Shown: positions 9,272-18,086 of the stretch, in pieces
Layout: the number at the start of each line of letters is the position of its first letter
How positions within the stretch are numbered: the stretch's first letter is position 1
From: Melioribacteraceae bacterium
Lineage (GTDB): Bacteria > Bacteroidota > Ignavibacteria > Ignavibacteriales > Melioribacteraceae
DNA: 64,000 nt
NCBI GenBank assembly: GCA_027030245.1
Contig: JALVFE010000025.1
Location: 156,001 to 220,000, forward strand
Direction of reading: 5' to 3'
The notes under the pieces: generated by a model
Seen by the model: only the letters and a program-made list of their open reading frames with translations
The model's database searches: none
Told to the model about the DNA's origin: nothing
Translations under genes and position numbers: made by a program

Positions 9272-10306
9272 ATGATTAATATAAATAAGGCGGTCACTAC
9301 CAAAAGGCTTACCGCTCTTTGGGCATTCAGCGAAGCAGCGTTGGGCGGAATATTACACGCATTTAAAATCCCTTTTACAGGTTTGGTGATTGGCGGATTT
9401 GCCGTAATTTTTATCAGTCTCATCGCATATTATTCAGACGAAAGAAAAGAAATAATGAAAGCTACTTTAATCGTTATTTCCGTTAAATTTTTGGCAAGTC
9501 CGCATACACCGCTGACTGCTTATTTTTCGGTTCTTTTGCAAGGGATTACCGGATATTTACTTTTTTATAATAAAAAATTTTTCCGCTTATCCGCTTTTGC
9601 GCTCGGAGCATTAACTCTTCTGTTTTCCTCGTTACAGAAAATTATTATTTCCACTTTGCTGTTTGGTATGACATTATGGGAATCACTTGATTTATATTAT
9701 AAGTTTGTAGTTAAGCAATTGTTCGGTGCTTCAACCGCGCTTTCCGGTATCAGTTTCAGTATTGTTATTATTTCGGTTTATGTCGGTCTGCATCTTGTAG
9801 CAGGAATTATTATCGGAATAATCTCGGGAAAATTACCTGAATGGATAAACGAAAATCACATTGCCCTTCAACTAAAATTAAGTGATGATAATTTTAACTT
9901 AAATGATAAACCTAAAAAGAAAAAAAGAAAATTCTGGTGGCAAAAAACTTCCGGAATATTTTTGCTTTTCTTTCTTGTCCAGCTTGTTATTATTTCTTAT
10001 TTCACTCCGGATGTGGAACAAAGCTTTGCCGTAAGAATAGGTCTTATGCTTCTTCGTGTTACCGTTATTTTATTCGTATGGTTGAAATTTGTTGCTCCGT
10101 TTATTCTAAAACTTCTTCAAAGGGTGATAAAAAGATACAGTAAAAAATATTCTGCCGAAATCGATTCGATAATTTCGCTGTTTCCTAATCTGAAGAAAAT
10201 ACTCGTCAGCAGTTATAAATATTCGGCTGAAGCAAAAGGACTAAAGAAAATAAAATTCTTTTTTACGTATTTGTTTGTTATTCTTCTTGTAATGGATTTG
10301 GACTAA
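9272..10306 (+). CDS. Polytopic membrane protein of unknown function, paired with a THEP1-like NTPase
   Basis: I do not recognise this family with certainty. The first 190 residues contain five or six hydrophobic segments (for example near 25-50, 65-105, 108-135 and 155-185). A lysine-rich cytoplasmic linker follows (about 213-225), then two further membrane segments (about 230-285), and the end is basic then hydrophobic. The N-terminal half, with GGILHAFKIPFTG and PHTPLTAYFSVLLQG, is reminiscent of small-molecule carrier domains such as ECF S-components. The C-terminal SAEAKGLKK recalls the coupling region of EcfT proteins. Both resemblances are only suggestive. Its stop shares one base with the NTPase start, so the two probably function together. 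Confidence 0.75.
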   Translation: MININKAVTTKRLTALWAFSEAALGGILHAFKIPFTGLVIGGFAVIFISLIAYYSDERKEIMKATLIVISVKFLASPHTPLTAYFSVLLQGITGYLLFYNKKFFRLSAFALGALTLLFSSLQKIIISTLLFGMTLWESLDLYYKFVVKQLFGASTALSGISFSIVIISVYVGLHLVAGIIIGIISGKLPEWINENHIALQLKLSDDNFNLNDKPKKKKRKFWWQKTSGIFLLFFLVQLVIISYFTPDVEQSFAVRIGLMLLRVTVILFVWLKFVAPFILKLLQRVIKRYSKKYSAEIDSIISLFPNLKKILVSSYKYSAEAKGLKKIKFFFTYLFVILLVMDLD

Positions 10307-10806
10307 TGGGAAGTAATAATATTTATCTGCTTACGGGAAAAGTAAACTCGGGTAAAACAACAATACTAAGTGAATGGATACAACGGAAGAAAAACTGCGG
10401 TGGGATTTTGCAACCTAAAATTAACGGTAAACGTTTTTTACTTAATATTAGAACCGGTGAGGAAAAATCTCTGGAGGTAATTAACGGCATTTCCTCCGTT
10501 AACGTTGTGAGAGTCGGGAAATATAGTTTTAATATTGCTACTCTTGATTGGGCTAAAAACATATTGATGAACGAAATTAATAATTCTCCGGATTGGTTGA
10601 TAATAGACGAATACGGAAAATTGGAATTGGAAGACAAAGGATTGGAACCTGTTGTATCACAGATAATTGAACGTTCTTCAAATGAAAAAACTCCGAAAAT
10701 ACTGATCGTTATAAGGGATTATCTCGTAACGGATTTTCTCGGGAAATTCAGCTTTGGTCATAATTCCGTAAATATCCTTACTACAGAAGAACTGGATTCG
10801 ATATAA
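10306..10806 (+). CDS. THEP1-like P-loop nucleoside-triphosphatase
   Basis: This is a small single-domain NTPase. It has Walker A GKVNSGKTT at residues 11-19, a GGILQPKI beta-strand motif characteristic of the THEP1/DUF2478 group (KKNCGGILQPKINGKR, then FLLNIRTGEE), and Walker B WLIIDEYGKLEL. THEP1 enzymes hydrolyse NTPs slowly and their role is unclear. The start codon overlaps the stop of the membrane protein gene, so one transcript and coupled translation are likely. The pair could be a membrane system energised or gated by nucleotide hydrolysis, but that is inference. Confidence 0.85.
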   Translation: MGSNNIYLLTGKVNSGKTTILSEWIQRKKNCGGILQPKINGKRFLLNIRTGEEKSLEVINGISSVNVVRVGKYSFNIATLDWAKNILMNEINNSPDWLIIDEYGKLELEDKGLEPVVSQIIERSSNEKTPKILIVIRDYLVTDFLGKFSFGHNSVNILTTEELDSI

Positions 10807-10846
10807 CGGACTTTCCACCTTCCCCTTTTTATAATCTAATTTTTTG

Positions 10847-10854
10847 TAAATTTG
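10847..10854 (+). promoter_or_regulatory. Candidate -7 box (TAAATTTG) for the PafA-like phosphatase
   Basis: Exact TAnnTTTG, 27 bases before the TTG start at 10881. No clear -33 element is seen. Confidence 0.3.
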
Positions 10855-10880
10855 CAAACTCAAAAAATGAAAGGGATAAA

Positions 10881-12515
10881 TTGAAAAGCTTATTAAACAT
10901 AGTTCTTATTATATTATTTTCCTTAACAAATACTTCCGCAGAAAATAAAAACGGACACCAAAAAGTAAAAGCCGTAGTGCAAATTGTTGTTGATCAACTG
11001 CGCGGCGATATATTAAATAAATTCAAAAGCAATTTTTGTGAAGATGGATTTAAACTATTAATGCAGAAAGGGCTGAGCTTTACGAATGCTAATTTTATTC
11101 ACTCAATAACCAAAACCGCACCCGGACACGCAACAATTGCCACTGGATCAATTCCCGCATTGCACGGTATTGTCGGTAACGATTGGTACGACGAAAAAAC
11201 AGATTCCCAAATTTACGCGTGCGAAGATAAATCCGCTAAAGTATTCGGAGATGGGAAAAGAGGTTTGTCCCCAAAAAATTTGGTAGTGTCAACTCTCTCC
11301 GACGAAATCTATTTGGCAACGGAAGGAAAATCCAAAATATTCGGAGTTTCGTTCAAAGACAGAGGCGCAATATTTTTAGCCGGTCATTCGGGCAAAGCAT
11401 TTTGGTTTTCAAAATCATTCGAAGGATTTACTTCCAGTAAATATTACTTTACCGGTCTTCCCGGTTATGTTGTTAACTTTAATAATTCAAACTTATTGGA
11501 TAAATATTACAAGGAAGGATGGAAACTTCTGTTTCCCAAAGAAAAATACCGTTATGCAAATTTAGACGTTAACGATTACGAACGCACTGAAGGTAATTTG
11601 GGGAAAACTTTTCCGCACGATTTTAAAAAAATTAAAAGAAAGAAATTTGCCAAGGTACTGCCTTTTACGCCGTTCGGCGACGCAATAACTTACGAATTTG
11701 CAAAAGAAGTAATTAAACGCAACGGTATCGGTAAAGATTCAGTTGTCGATTATTTTTCTGTAAGTTTTTCTTCCACAGATTATATTGGTCACCGTTTCAG
11801 TCCTAATTCTCTGGAATATGAAGATCAGATTTACCGGTTGGACAGAACGATTGCAAAGTTCTTAAAATTTTTGGATTCGGAAATAGGTTTGCAAAATATA
11901 TTAATTGTTTTTACTGCAGATCACGGTGTTGCCGAAGCTCCGGAGTATTTAACCGAACACAATCAAACCGCAAAAGTTCTTTCCACTTATAAATTTATTG
12001 ATATGTGTAATAAGTTCGGCAAAACACACTATTTTATTAATTTTAATCTGGTTAAGGATTTGATTCCCCCTTACATTTACTTGAATGAAAAAGAGATAAC
12101 CAAAGCAGGATTAAATATATGCAAAGTTGAAAGTGATCTTCGAAATTTAATTTTGAAAGACGAAGGCGTTTACAACGTTTTAACCGGATGCTGGTTGGAG
12201 CAAAATAAAGTAACCGGAAATCTGATTGATACAAGGGTCTTAAATTCTTATTACCCAGGGCGTTCGGGTCAATTATACATCATTAATATGCCCGGTTGGT
12301 ATATGGGTTACAATGCTACCGAAAGGGAAAACAGCGCTACCCACGGAACGCCGTGGAATTACGATACTTACGTACCGCTTATTTTTATGGGTCCCGGTAT
12401 TCCGTCCGGTCAGAACGCAAGACCATGCGGACCTCAAGACATAGCTGCAACAATCGCTTTTTACCTGGGAATAAAAGCCCCTTCCGGAAGTGTGGGAAAT
12501 GTTTTAACTGATTAA
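10881..12515 (+). CDS. PafA-like alkaline phosphatase (type I phosphodiesterase/nucleotide pyrophosphatase superfamily)
   Basis: An exported two-metal phosphatase. A signal peptide (about residues 1-20, KSLLNIVLIILFSLTNTSA) is followed by the metal-binding Asp in VVDQLRGD. The nucleophile Thr79 lies in TKTAPGHATIATGS, the same residue number as in Elizabethkingia PafA. The rest of the family signature follows (HGIVGNDWYD, then STDYIGHRFSP and FTADHGVAEAPE for the second metal set). A length of 544 is normal. The start is TTG at 10881; an ATG at 10867 is out of frame. It probably releases phosphate from monoesters in the periplasm. It is monocistronic, with a hairpin 30 bases after the stop. 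Confidence 0.9.
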   Translation: MKSLLNIVLIILFSLTNTSAENKNGHQKVKAVVQIVVDQLRGDILNKFKSNFCEDGFKLLMQKGLSFTNANFIHSITKTAPGHATIATGSIPALHGIVGNDWYDEKTDSQIYACEDKSAKVFGDGKRGLSPKNLVVSTLSDEIYLATEGKSKIFGVSFKDRGAIFLAGHSGKAFWFSKSFEGFTSSKYYFTGLPGYVVNFNNSNLLDKYYKEGWKLLFPKEKYRYANLDVNDYERTEGNLGKTFPHDFKKIKRKKFAKVLPFTPFGDAITYEFAKEVIKRNGIGKDSVVDYFSVSFSSTDYIGHRFSPNSLEYEDQIYRLDRTIAKFLKFLDSEIGLQNILIVFTADHGVAEAPEYLTEHNQTAKVLSTYKFIDMCNKFGKTHYFINFNLVKDLIPPYIYLNEKEITKAGLNICKVESDLRNLILKDEGVYNVLTGCWLEQNKVTGNLIDTRVLNSYYPGRSGQLYIINMPGWYMGYNATERENSATHGTPWNYDTYVPLIFMGPGIPSGQNARPCGPQDIAATIAFYLGIKAPSGSVGNVLTD

Positions 12516-12544
12516 TATTTCAGTTTTTACTTTCGGATTGTTTC

Positions 12545-12584
12545 ATAAAATAGCGACAGAATTCCTATCTTTTCGCTATTTTAT
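12545..12584 (+). terminator. Hairpin between the phosphatase and the PLP-enzyme gene
   Basis: Perfect 11-base arms ATAAAATAGCG (12545-12555) and CGCTATTTTAT (12574-12584) are separated by 18 bases and followed shortly by a T run (12591-12596). It may be the phosphatase terminator or a leader structure of the downstream operon. Confidence 0.45.
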
Positions 12585-12625
12585 AATTCGTTTTTTGAAT
12601 AATTTGCAGAATAACAGGAGATTTT

Positions 12626-14092
12626 ATGGAAAACTGGAATTGGGATATTCAAAACGAAGATTATCTCCAAAAAACAATCCGAAGAGCAAAAGAAAGAAAT
12701 ATTATCTTACCCACATTCAAACAACTTAAACATCCCGAGACAATACCTGCCGGAATACAAGAGAAATTAAAGGATATTGGACTTTGGGACGTCCACCCGT
12801 TAAACTTATTCAGAATTAATTGGGCAAACGATTATGAAACCGGCGGAATAGGAAAAATAAATTTTCTCGAAATACCGAAGGAAATCACCGGAGTAAAAGC
12901 AAGAATAATAGGATTGGTTGGAAAATTTTTCCCGACCGGTGCGCATAAAGTCGGTGCAACTTACGGTTGTCTTGCTCCTTATTTGGTTACCGGCAGATTC
13001 GATCCCGAATATCATAAAGCGGTTTGGCCTTCCACAGGTAATTATTGTCGCGGCGGTGCGTTTAACTCGGCTCTGCTCGATGTGCACGCTGTCGCTATCC
13101 TTCCGGAAGAAATGAGTAAGGAAAGATTCGATTGGCTAAAGGAAATAGGCGCCGAAATTTATGCTACACCCGGCTGCGAAAGCAACGTAAAAGAAATTTA
13201 CGATAAATGCCACGAACTTGAAGCCGAAAGCGATGAATATGTTATTTTTAATCAATTCGATCAATTCGGAAATGCTGTTTGGCATTACGAGATAACCGGA
13301 TATACAATAGAAAAACTTTTCAACGAAATTAAAAACGGGAATCAAAGACTCAGCGCATACGTAAGCGCCACGGGTTCGGCAGGAACAATTGCGGCAGGCG
13401 ATTATTTGAGAAAAGTAAATCCGCAAATTAAAGTTCTTGCTTCAGAAGCCCTTCAATGCCCTACTTTATTAATGAACGGATTCGGCGGACATCGAATTGA
13501 AGGAATTGGCGATAAACATGTTCCGTGGATTCACAATGTTAAAAACACCGATGCAGTTACGGCTATTGACGACGAAGATCCCTTACGCGTGCTTAGATTA
13601 TTTAACGAACCATCCGGCGCCGAATTCTTAAAAGAGCTTGGAGTTGATGAAAATACAATTTCAAAATTGCCTTATCTCGGCATCTCTTCCGCCGCCAATT
13701 TATTAAGTTCAATAAAACTGGCAAAATATTTCGAGATGAACGAAAACGATATAATCTTTACAATCTTTACCGATTCCAAGGAAATGTATAATTCACGTTT
13801 GGAAGAGATGAACGAAGAATGGGGAGCTTATTCAAAAAAACAAGCGGAAATCGACTGGACATCAGTAATTAAAAAACAATCCATCGATTATTTTAAGGAA
13901 CTTACTTACTACGATAAGAAAGCTATTCACAATCTCAAATATTTTACTTGGGTTGAACAGCAAGGCAAAGATGTAGATGAACTCAACGCACAATGGTACG
14001 ATGAAAATTATTGGGAAGAAAGATTTAACATTGCCGATAAATGGGATGAGTTAATCGAGAACTTTAATCAAAAAGTCCTAGCTGACGAATAA
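12626..14092 (+). CDS. PLP-dependent fold-type II enzyme of a ygeXY/hyuA/ssnA-like cluster
   Basis: This is a tryptophan-synthase-beta-like enzyme of 488 residues. The probable Schiff-base lysine is in FFPTGAHKVGATYG, and the pyridoxal-phosphate loop region includes WPSTGNYCRGGAF and SATGSAGTIAAGDY. It is not a close match to YgeX (diaminopropionate ammonia-lyase), which is shorter and has a different lysine motif, yet it occupies the YgeX position next to HyuA-, SsnA-, YgeY- and YgeW-like genes. An elimination or desulfhydrase-type reaction on an amino acid is likely; the exact substrate is unknown. A Shine-Dalgarno (AGGAG at 12615-12619) precedes the ATG. It is the first gene of the cluster. 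Confidence 0.82.
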   Translation: MENWNWDIQNEDYLQKTIRRAKERNIILPTFKQLKHPETIPAGIQEKLKDIGLWDVHPLNLFRINWANDYETGGIGKINFLEIPKEITGVKARIIGLVGKFFPTGAHKVGATYGCLAPYLVTGRFDPEYHKAVWPSTGNYCRGGAFNSALLDVHAVAILPEEMSKERFDWLKEIGAEIYATPGCESNVKEIYDKCHELEAESDEYVIFNQFDQFGNAVWHYEITGYTIEKLFNEIKNGNQRLSAYVSATGSAGTIAAGDYLRKVNPQIKVLASEALQCPTLLMNGFGGHRIEGIGDKHVPWIHNVKNTDAVTAIDDEDPLRVLRLFNEPSGAEFLKELGVDENTISKLPYLGISSAANLLSSIKLAKYFEMNENDIIFTIFTDSKEMYNSRLEEMNEEWGAYSKKQAEIDWTSVIKKQSIDYFKELTYYDKKAIHNLKYFTWVEQQGKDVDELNAQWYDENYWEERFNIADKWDELIENFNQKVLADE

Positions 14093-14104
14093 ATTTACGG
14101 GAAT

Positions 14105-15559
14105 ATGAAACCAAGATTATTAAAAAACGTATTTGTTAATACCGGCGGTAATAATCTGCGCTTGAGCAACATTTATTTTACCGATACGATAACCGAAATA
14201 AAATTCGTTTCGGATGAAATTGAATGGGATACGGTTTCAACACCGGACAAAAAGAAAAATTTCATAACTTCATTAAAAAGAGCGGAAACCGGCGAAACGC
14301 TTGATTCTATTGATGGAAATTTTACACTGGCTATACCCGGAGCTATCGATCCCCACGTTCATTTTGATACGCCAGGCTTCGAATTCAGAGACGATTTTGA
14401 ACACGGTTCGACCGCAGCAGCCTTTGGCGGCGTAACAACGGTAATAGATATGCCTTGCACATCTCTGCCCCATGTTACGAATCTTAAAAATTTTGACATT
14501 AAGTTAAATGAATTAAAAAATAGAAGTTTAATCGATTTTGCGTTTTGGGGCGGAGTGCGGGGTAACGATTTTTGTAAAACCGTGAACATCGAACAACAAA
14601 TATTAGAATTGGCGGAAGCCGGAGTCGTTGCGTTCAAGGTTTACGTAATTTCGGGTATGGATACTTTTACGGATTTAACGTACGAACGAATTGAAGAAGC
14701 CGCTCAAATAATTGCCAAAACCGGCAAACCGATGGGTGTGCATGCGGAAGATAAAAATTTGGTAATATCGAGAAGGACAAAATTTCAAGCGGAAGGCAAA
14801 AACGCTTGGCAAGCATACTGCAACGCGCGCGACGTTAAAGCCGAAACCGTAGCGGTAAACGAAATAATTAAAATTTCAGGGAAAACCGGCGTGCGCGCCC
14901 ATATCGTCCACCTTAGTTCCGGTAAAGGTCTAAGCTTAATTTCCGAAGCAAAGGGAGATGGAATAAATATAACAGCGGAAACTTGTCCGCATTACCTATT
15001 TTTCACCCAAGAAGATTTTAATAACCCGGAAATTAGAAATTTTCTTAAAACGGCGCCGCCCGTAAAATTCGAAGAAGATAAAATTGCTCTCTGGCAAGGT
15101 TTAAGCGACGGTTCGCTTAATTTTGTTACTACCGATCATGCCGGATGTATTCCGGAAAAAGAAAAAACTTCATCCGACTTTTGGAAAGTCTACGGCGGAA
15201 TTCCTGGTGTGGAACACCGTGTTCCCTTTTTATTTTCCGAAGGATTTTTGAAAAATAAATTAACACTCGAACAAACAATAAATTTACTTTCGTCGAATGT
15301 TGCGGAGTTTTTCGGACTAAAATCAAAAGGAAAAATTGAAAAAGGAAAAGATGCCGATTTTGCATTAATTAATTTGTGGGAAAGTGAAATAATTAAAGCG
15401 CAAAAAATGCACAGCTTGGGAAAATATACGCCGTTCGAAAATTTGGAAGTTAATGCAACCGTCGATGCTACAATATTAAGAGGTAAATTTGTAATGAATA
15501 AATCCGGGGAAACTGAAGAAAAAATCGGTTACGGCAAATTTATTGCGGTTACAAACTAA
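14105..15559 (+). CDS. Cyclic amidohydrolase (dihydropyrimidinase/allantoinase-like, HyuA type)
   Basis: A cytoplasmic binuclear-metal amidohydrolase that opens cyclic amide rings. The metal ligands are recognisable: DPHVHFD near residue 80, the probable carboxylated lysine in VAFKVYV, HAED, VHLSSGKG and the final TTDHAG. The dihydropyrimidinase/dihydroorotase family feature AETCPHYL is present. At 484 residues it is of normal size. It begins 12 bases after the PLP-enzyme stop and is followed by the SsnA-like gene after 20 bases, so it is cotranscribed. In the related enterobacterial and clostridial clusters HyuA is linked to ring opening in purine or pyrimidine degradation. The substrate here is unproven. 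Confidence 0.9.
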   Translation: MKPRLLKNVFVNTGGNNLRLSNIYFTDTITEIKFVSDEIEWDTVSTPDKKKNFITSLKRAETGETLDSIDGNFTLAIPGAIDPHVHFDTPGFEFRDDFEHGSTAAAFGGVTTVIDMPCTSLPHVTNLKNFDIKLNELKNRSLIDFAFWGGVRGNDFCKTVNIEQQILELAEAGVVAFKVYVISGMDTFTDLTYERIEEAAQIIAKTGKPMGVHAEDKNLVISRRTKFQAEGKNAWQAYCNARDVKAETVAVNEIIKISGKTGVRAHIVHLSSGKGLSLISEAKGDGINITAETCPHYLFFTQEDFNNPEIRNFLKTAPPVKFEEDKIALWQGLSDGSLNFVTTDHAGCIPEKEKTSSDFWKVYGGIPGVEHRVPFLFSEGFLKNKLTLEQTINLLSSNVAEFFGLKSKGKIEKGKDADFALINLWESEIIKAQKMHSLGKYTPFENLEVNATVDATILRGKFVMNKSGETEEKIGYGKFIAVTN

Positions 15560-15579
15560 AACTATAACGGAGTTTATCG

Positions 15580-16905
15580 TTGAATTACAAAATAATAAAC
15601 GCTTGGATTTGCAAAATAACGAATGACGAAATAACACCTGTGTTTGGTGATTTTACCGTTGAGAATGGGATTATCACCGGAATAAATGAACGGAACTTTC
15701 CGGATTATGCCATAGAAAAAGATAACGGCAAAGTTATTGATGCCGGGGGAAGAGTCGTTACCGTTCCCCTTGTTAATTTTCATGACCATATTTATTCCCG
15801 CTTGGCAAAAGGCTTACCTTTACAAGGCGATTTCGGTTCATTCCAAAATATTCTGAAAAATCTTTGGTGGAAACTGGATCTTGCATTGGATTTGGAAACG
15901 GTGAAAGCTTCTGCTCAAATGGCTGTTCTCGAATCAATCCGTAACGGAGTAACATACATATTCGATCATCATGCTTCACCTTCCGCAACGGAAAACAGTT
16001 TAAAAACCATTTCCGGTGTAATGCGGGATTTTAATCTGCGGGGAGTTCTGTGCTTTGAAACATCGGACAGAAACGGTAAGGAAAAAACAACCCAAGCTTT
16101 CGAAGAAAATTTTAATTTCTACAAAAACTTTACCGGCGAGAATATTAAAAGCATGCTCGGACTTCATGCATCTTTTACGTTGGACGACGATAGTCTTGCA
16201 ACCGCCGAAAAATATATAAAAGAAAATGATTGGGGAATTCACATTCATCTTTGCGAAGATGTTTCCGATAGAACAATAAGTCGCGAAATAGGAGATGACT
16301 TTCCTGTTCAACGATTAAGTAAATTTAATTTGTTAAACAAAAAAAGTATTCTAGCCCACGGAATTTACTTAACGGAAACAGATTATAAAATTATTAAAGA
16401 AAACGGAAGCGCTATTGTTTACAATATCGATTCGAATTTAAATAATTCCGTAGGTTTGCCTACCTACGCAAATGTTCCCCGGGAAATTCCCATTTTAACC
16501 GGCACGGACGGTATGCACGCGAACATTGCCAGAGCTTTGAAACAACTCTTTTTAATTTACCGCTATCAAAGCAATTCATTCGAAGATACATTTGATTTTC
16601 TTATAAAAATTTTTTTCGATCAAATCAAATTTGTGCGCCAGTATTTTCCGGATTTCACAAATTTAAATACAGGCGACAGAGCGGATTTTGTAATTTGGGA
16701 TTATGTTCCCCCAACCCCGTTTTCCGAAAATAATTTTTGGGGACATTATGTATACGGTATTCTCGAGCGCAATCCCAGAACAGTTGTACAAAACGGGGAA
16801 ATACTAATGAGGGATTTCCAATTCCAATTCGGGAACGAAAAAGAAATTTGGAAAGAGATATATAATTTTGGCAAGATATTATTCGATAGGTTTAATAAAA
16901 AATAG
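15580..16905 (+). CDS. ssnA: SsnA-like amidohydrolase / chlorohydrolase-family deaminase
   Basis: This is an amidohydrolase of the ATZ/TRZ-cytosine deaminase group (441 residues) with the N-terminal metal motif NFHDHIYSRLAKG, then TYIFDHHASP, GLHASFTLDDD, HIHLCEDVSD, ILAHG and TGTDGMHAN. These give the usual His, His, His and Asp ligand set. SsnA is a characteristic companion of YgeY, YgeW and HyuA, and is presumed to deaminate or hydrolyse an amidine or guanidine-like intermediate. The start is TTG at 15580, 20 bases after hyuA. Downstream the operon is interrupted by a protease module before ygeY resumes. Confidence 0.85.
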   Translation: MNYKIINAWICKITNDEITPVFGDFTVENGIITGINERNFPDYAIEKDNGKVIDAGGRVVTVPLVNFHDHIYSRLAKGLPLQGDFGSFQNILKNLWWKLDLALDLETVKASAQMAVLESIRNGVTYIFDHHASPSATENSLKTISGVMRDFNLRGVLCFETSDRNGKEKTTQAFEENFNFYKNFTGENIKSMLGLHASFTLDDDSLATAEKYIKENDWGIHIHLCEDVSDRTISREIGDDFPVQRLSKFNLLNKKSILAHGIYLTETDYKIIKENGSAIVYNIDSNLNNSVGLPTYANVPREIPILTGTDGMHANIARALKQLFLIYRYQSNSFEDTFDFLIKIFFDQIKFVRQYFPDFTNLNTGDRADFVIWDYVPPTPFSENNFWGHYVYGILERNPRTVVQNGEILMRDFQFQFGNEKEIWKEIYNFGKILFDRFNKK

Positions 16906-16916
16906 AAATTATTTAA

Positions 16917-16924
16917 TAAATTTG
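16917..16924 (+). promoter_or_regulatory. Candidate -7 box (TAAATTTG) for the inserted protease gene
   Basis: Exact TAnnTTTG in the 50-base gap between ssnA and the Clp-fold protease gene, 31 bases before its ATG. It suggests the inserted pair may have its own promoter, but no -33 partner is clear. Confidence 0.3.
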
Positions 16925-16955
16925 TTATTTTTTTTCAATAAATGGACTATTTTAT

Positions 16956-17819
16956 ATGCGGGATGCTAACGAATTAGTTAAGAAGACATTAAAGTACCAT
17001 CTCGAAGAATTAGAAAATTATTTCAAGGGCGATTTTATTTCCTTTACGGGACCAATAATTGACGGATACGAACCAATTTTATTACATGTAGTTGAAGACT
17101 TAAAAAGTCGTTCTTCGAGGAACAAATTATTTTTTATCTTAACAACTATGGGTGGTTCGGCCACTGCAGTAGAACGTTTTGTCAATATTCTGCGTCATAA
17201 TTATAAAATAGTAAATTTTATAATACCTGACTACGCTTATAGTGCAGGAACAATTTTTTGCATGAGCGGAGATGATATTTTCATGGATTATTATTCCGTA
17301 TTAGGACCTATTGATCCACAAGTAAAAAACAAAGAAGGTAAATATGTACCCGCTTTAGGATATTTAGACAAAGTTAACGAATTAATTGAAAAAGCCGCTC
17401 AAGGGAAGTTAACAGATGCTGAATTTTTAATTTTAAAAGAAATGGATTTAGCGGAATTAAAAAGTTACGAACAAGCAAAAGAACTTACCATTGATCTGTT
17501 AAAAAATTGGTTGGTTAAGTACAAATTTAAAAATTGGAATATCCATGAAACTAATCCCCAAAAGAAAGGTAAAAGGGTTACGCTTGCGGAAAAGAAGAAA
17601 AGGGCTGAAGAAATTGCTGACAAATTAAGTGATAATAATACTTGGAAATCTCATAGCAGACCAATAAACATTGAAGCACTTACAAAATTAAAACTAAAAA
17701 TAGTTGATTATAGCAAAGAAGAATATAGAGAACTAATAAGAAATTATTACGAACTTTTATCGGATTTTATTATGAAAAATAATTACGATTTTTTTATAAA
17801 CACGAGGTTTTTACCATGA
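16956..17819 (+). CDS. SDH-type Clp-fold serine proteinase (SppA/ClpP superfamily)
   Basis: The protein (287 residues) has the Clp/crotonase core: a TTMGGSATA oxyanion-hole turn (Gly66-Gly67), AYSAGT with probable nucleophile Ser96, and MDYYSVLGPIDPQ, the sequence typical of the serine dehydrogenase proteinase family. A lysine-rich helical region (about 185-225) and a C-terminal domain follow. No signal peptide or membrane helix is seen, so it is cytoplasmic. It sits between ssnA and ygeY, where related clusters have no protease. The DNA is visibly more AT-rich than its neighbours, and the gene overlaps a 68-residue ORF by four bases and ends in a strong terminator. It looks like an inserted module. 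The target is unknown. Confidence 0.85.
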   Translation: MRDANELVKKTLKYHLEELENYFKGDFISFTGPIIDGYEPILLHVVEDLKSRSSRNKLFFILTTMGGSATAVERFVNILRHNYKIVNFIIPDYAYSAGTIFCMSGDDIFMDYYSVLGPIDPQVKNKEGKYVPALGYLDKVNELIEKAAQGKLTDAEFLILKEMDLAELKSYEQAKELTIDLLKNWLVKYKFKNWNIHETNPQKKGKRVTLAEKKKRAEEIADKLSDNNTWKSHSRPINIEALTKLKLKIVDYSKEEYRELIRNYYELLSDFIMKNNYDFFINTRFLP

Positions 17820-18022
17820 AAAAACAAAAAATATCTGATAAACTTAAAAATATAAAAAAGAGTAGTATTAATTCTGATTATGTTGAATCTTATAAGAAAA
17901 TTATTTTAAGAAATGAAAAATTGGTTCAGCGAGGATTATCTAAACATCGAGGTTATACATTAGCAACCATAACCGATGAACCAATTCTTTATAAAAGAAT
18001 TAATATAAATAGTTCACACTAA
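17816..18022 (+). CDS. Small basic protein partnered with the SDH-type protease
   Basis: The 68-residue protein starts with an ATGA overlap of the protease stop, so coupled translation is likely. It is strongly basic in the first half (MKKQKISDKLKNIKKSS), then a helix (YKKIILRNEKLVQRGLSKHRG) leads to a short C-terminal strand region. I do not recognise a family. The overlap and the following terminator show that the two genes form a self-contained unit. It could be an adaptor, an inhibitor or an antitoxin-like regulator of the protease; nothing in the sequence decides between these. Confidence 0.7.
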   Translation: MKKQKISDKLKNIKKSSINSDYVESYKKIILRNEKLVQRGLSKHRGYTLATITDEPILYKRININSSH

Positions 18023-18044
18023 AAATAATTTATTGTTAAGTAAA

Positions 18045-18068
18045 AGCCCTTAATAGGGCTTTTTTTTT
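18045..18068 (+). terminator. Intrinsic terminator of the protease module
   Basis: Stem AGCCCT (18045-18050) / AGGGCT (18055-18060) with loop TAAT, extended by flanking A/T pairs, followed by eight or more T. It closes the inserted pair just before ygeY. Confidence 0.9.
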
Positions 18069-18086
18069 AAATATCTTGGAGCTATT

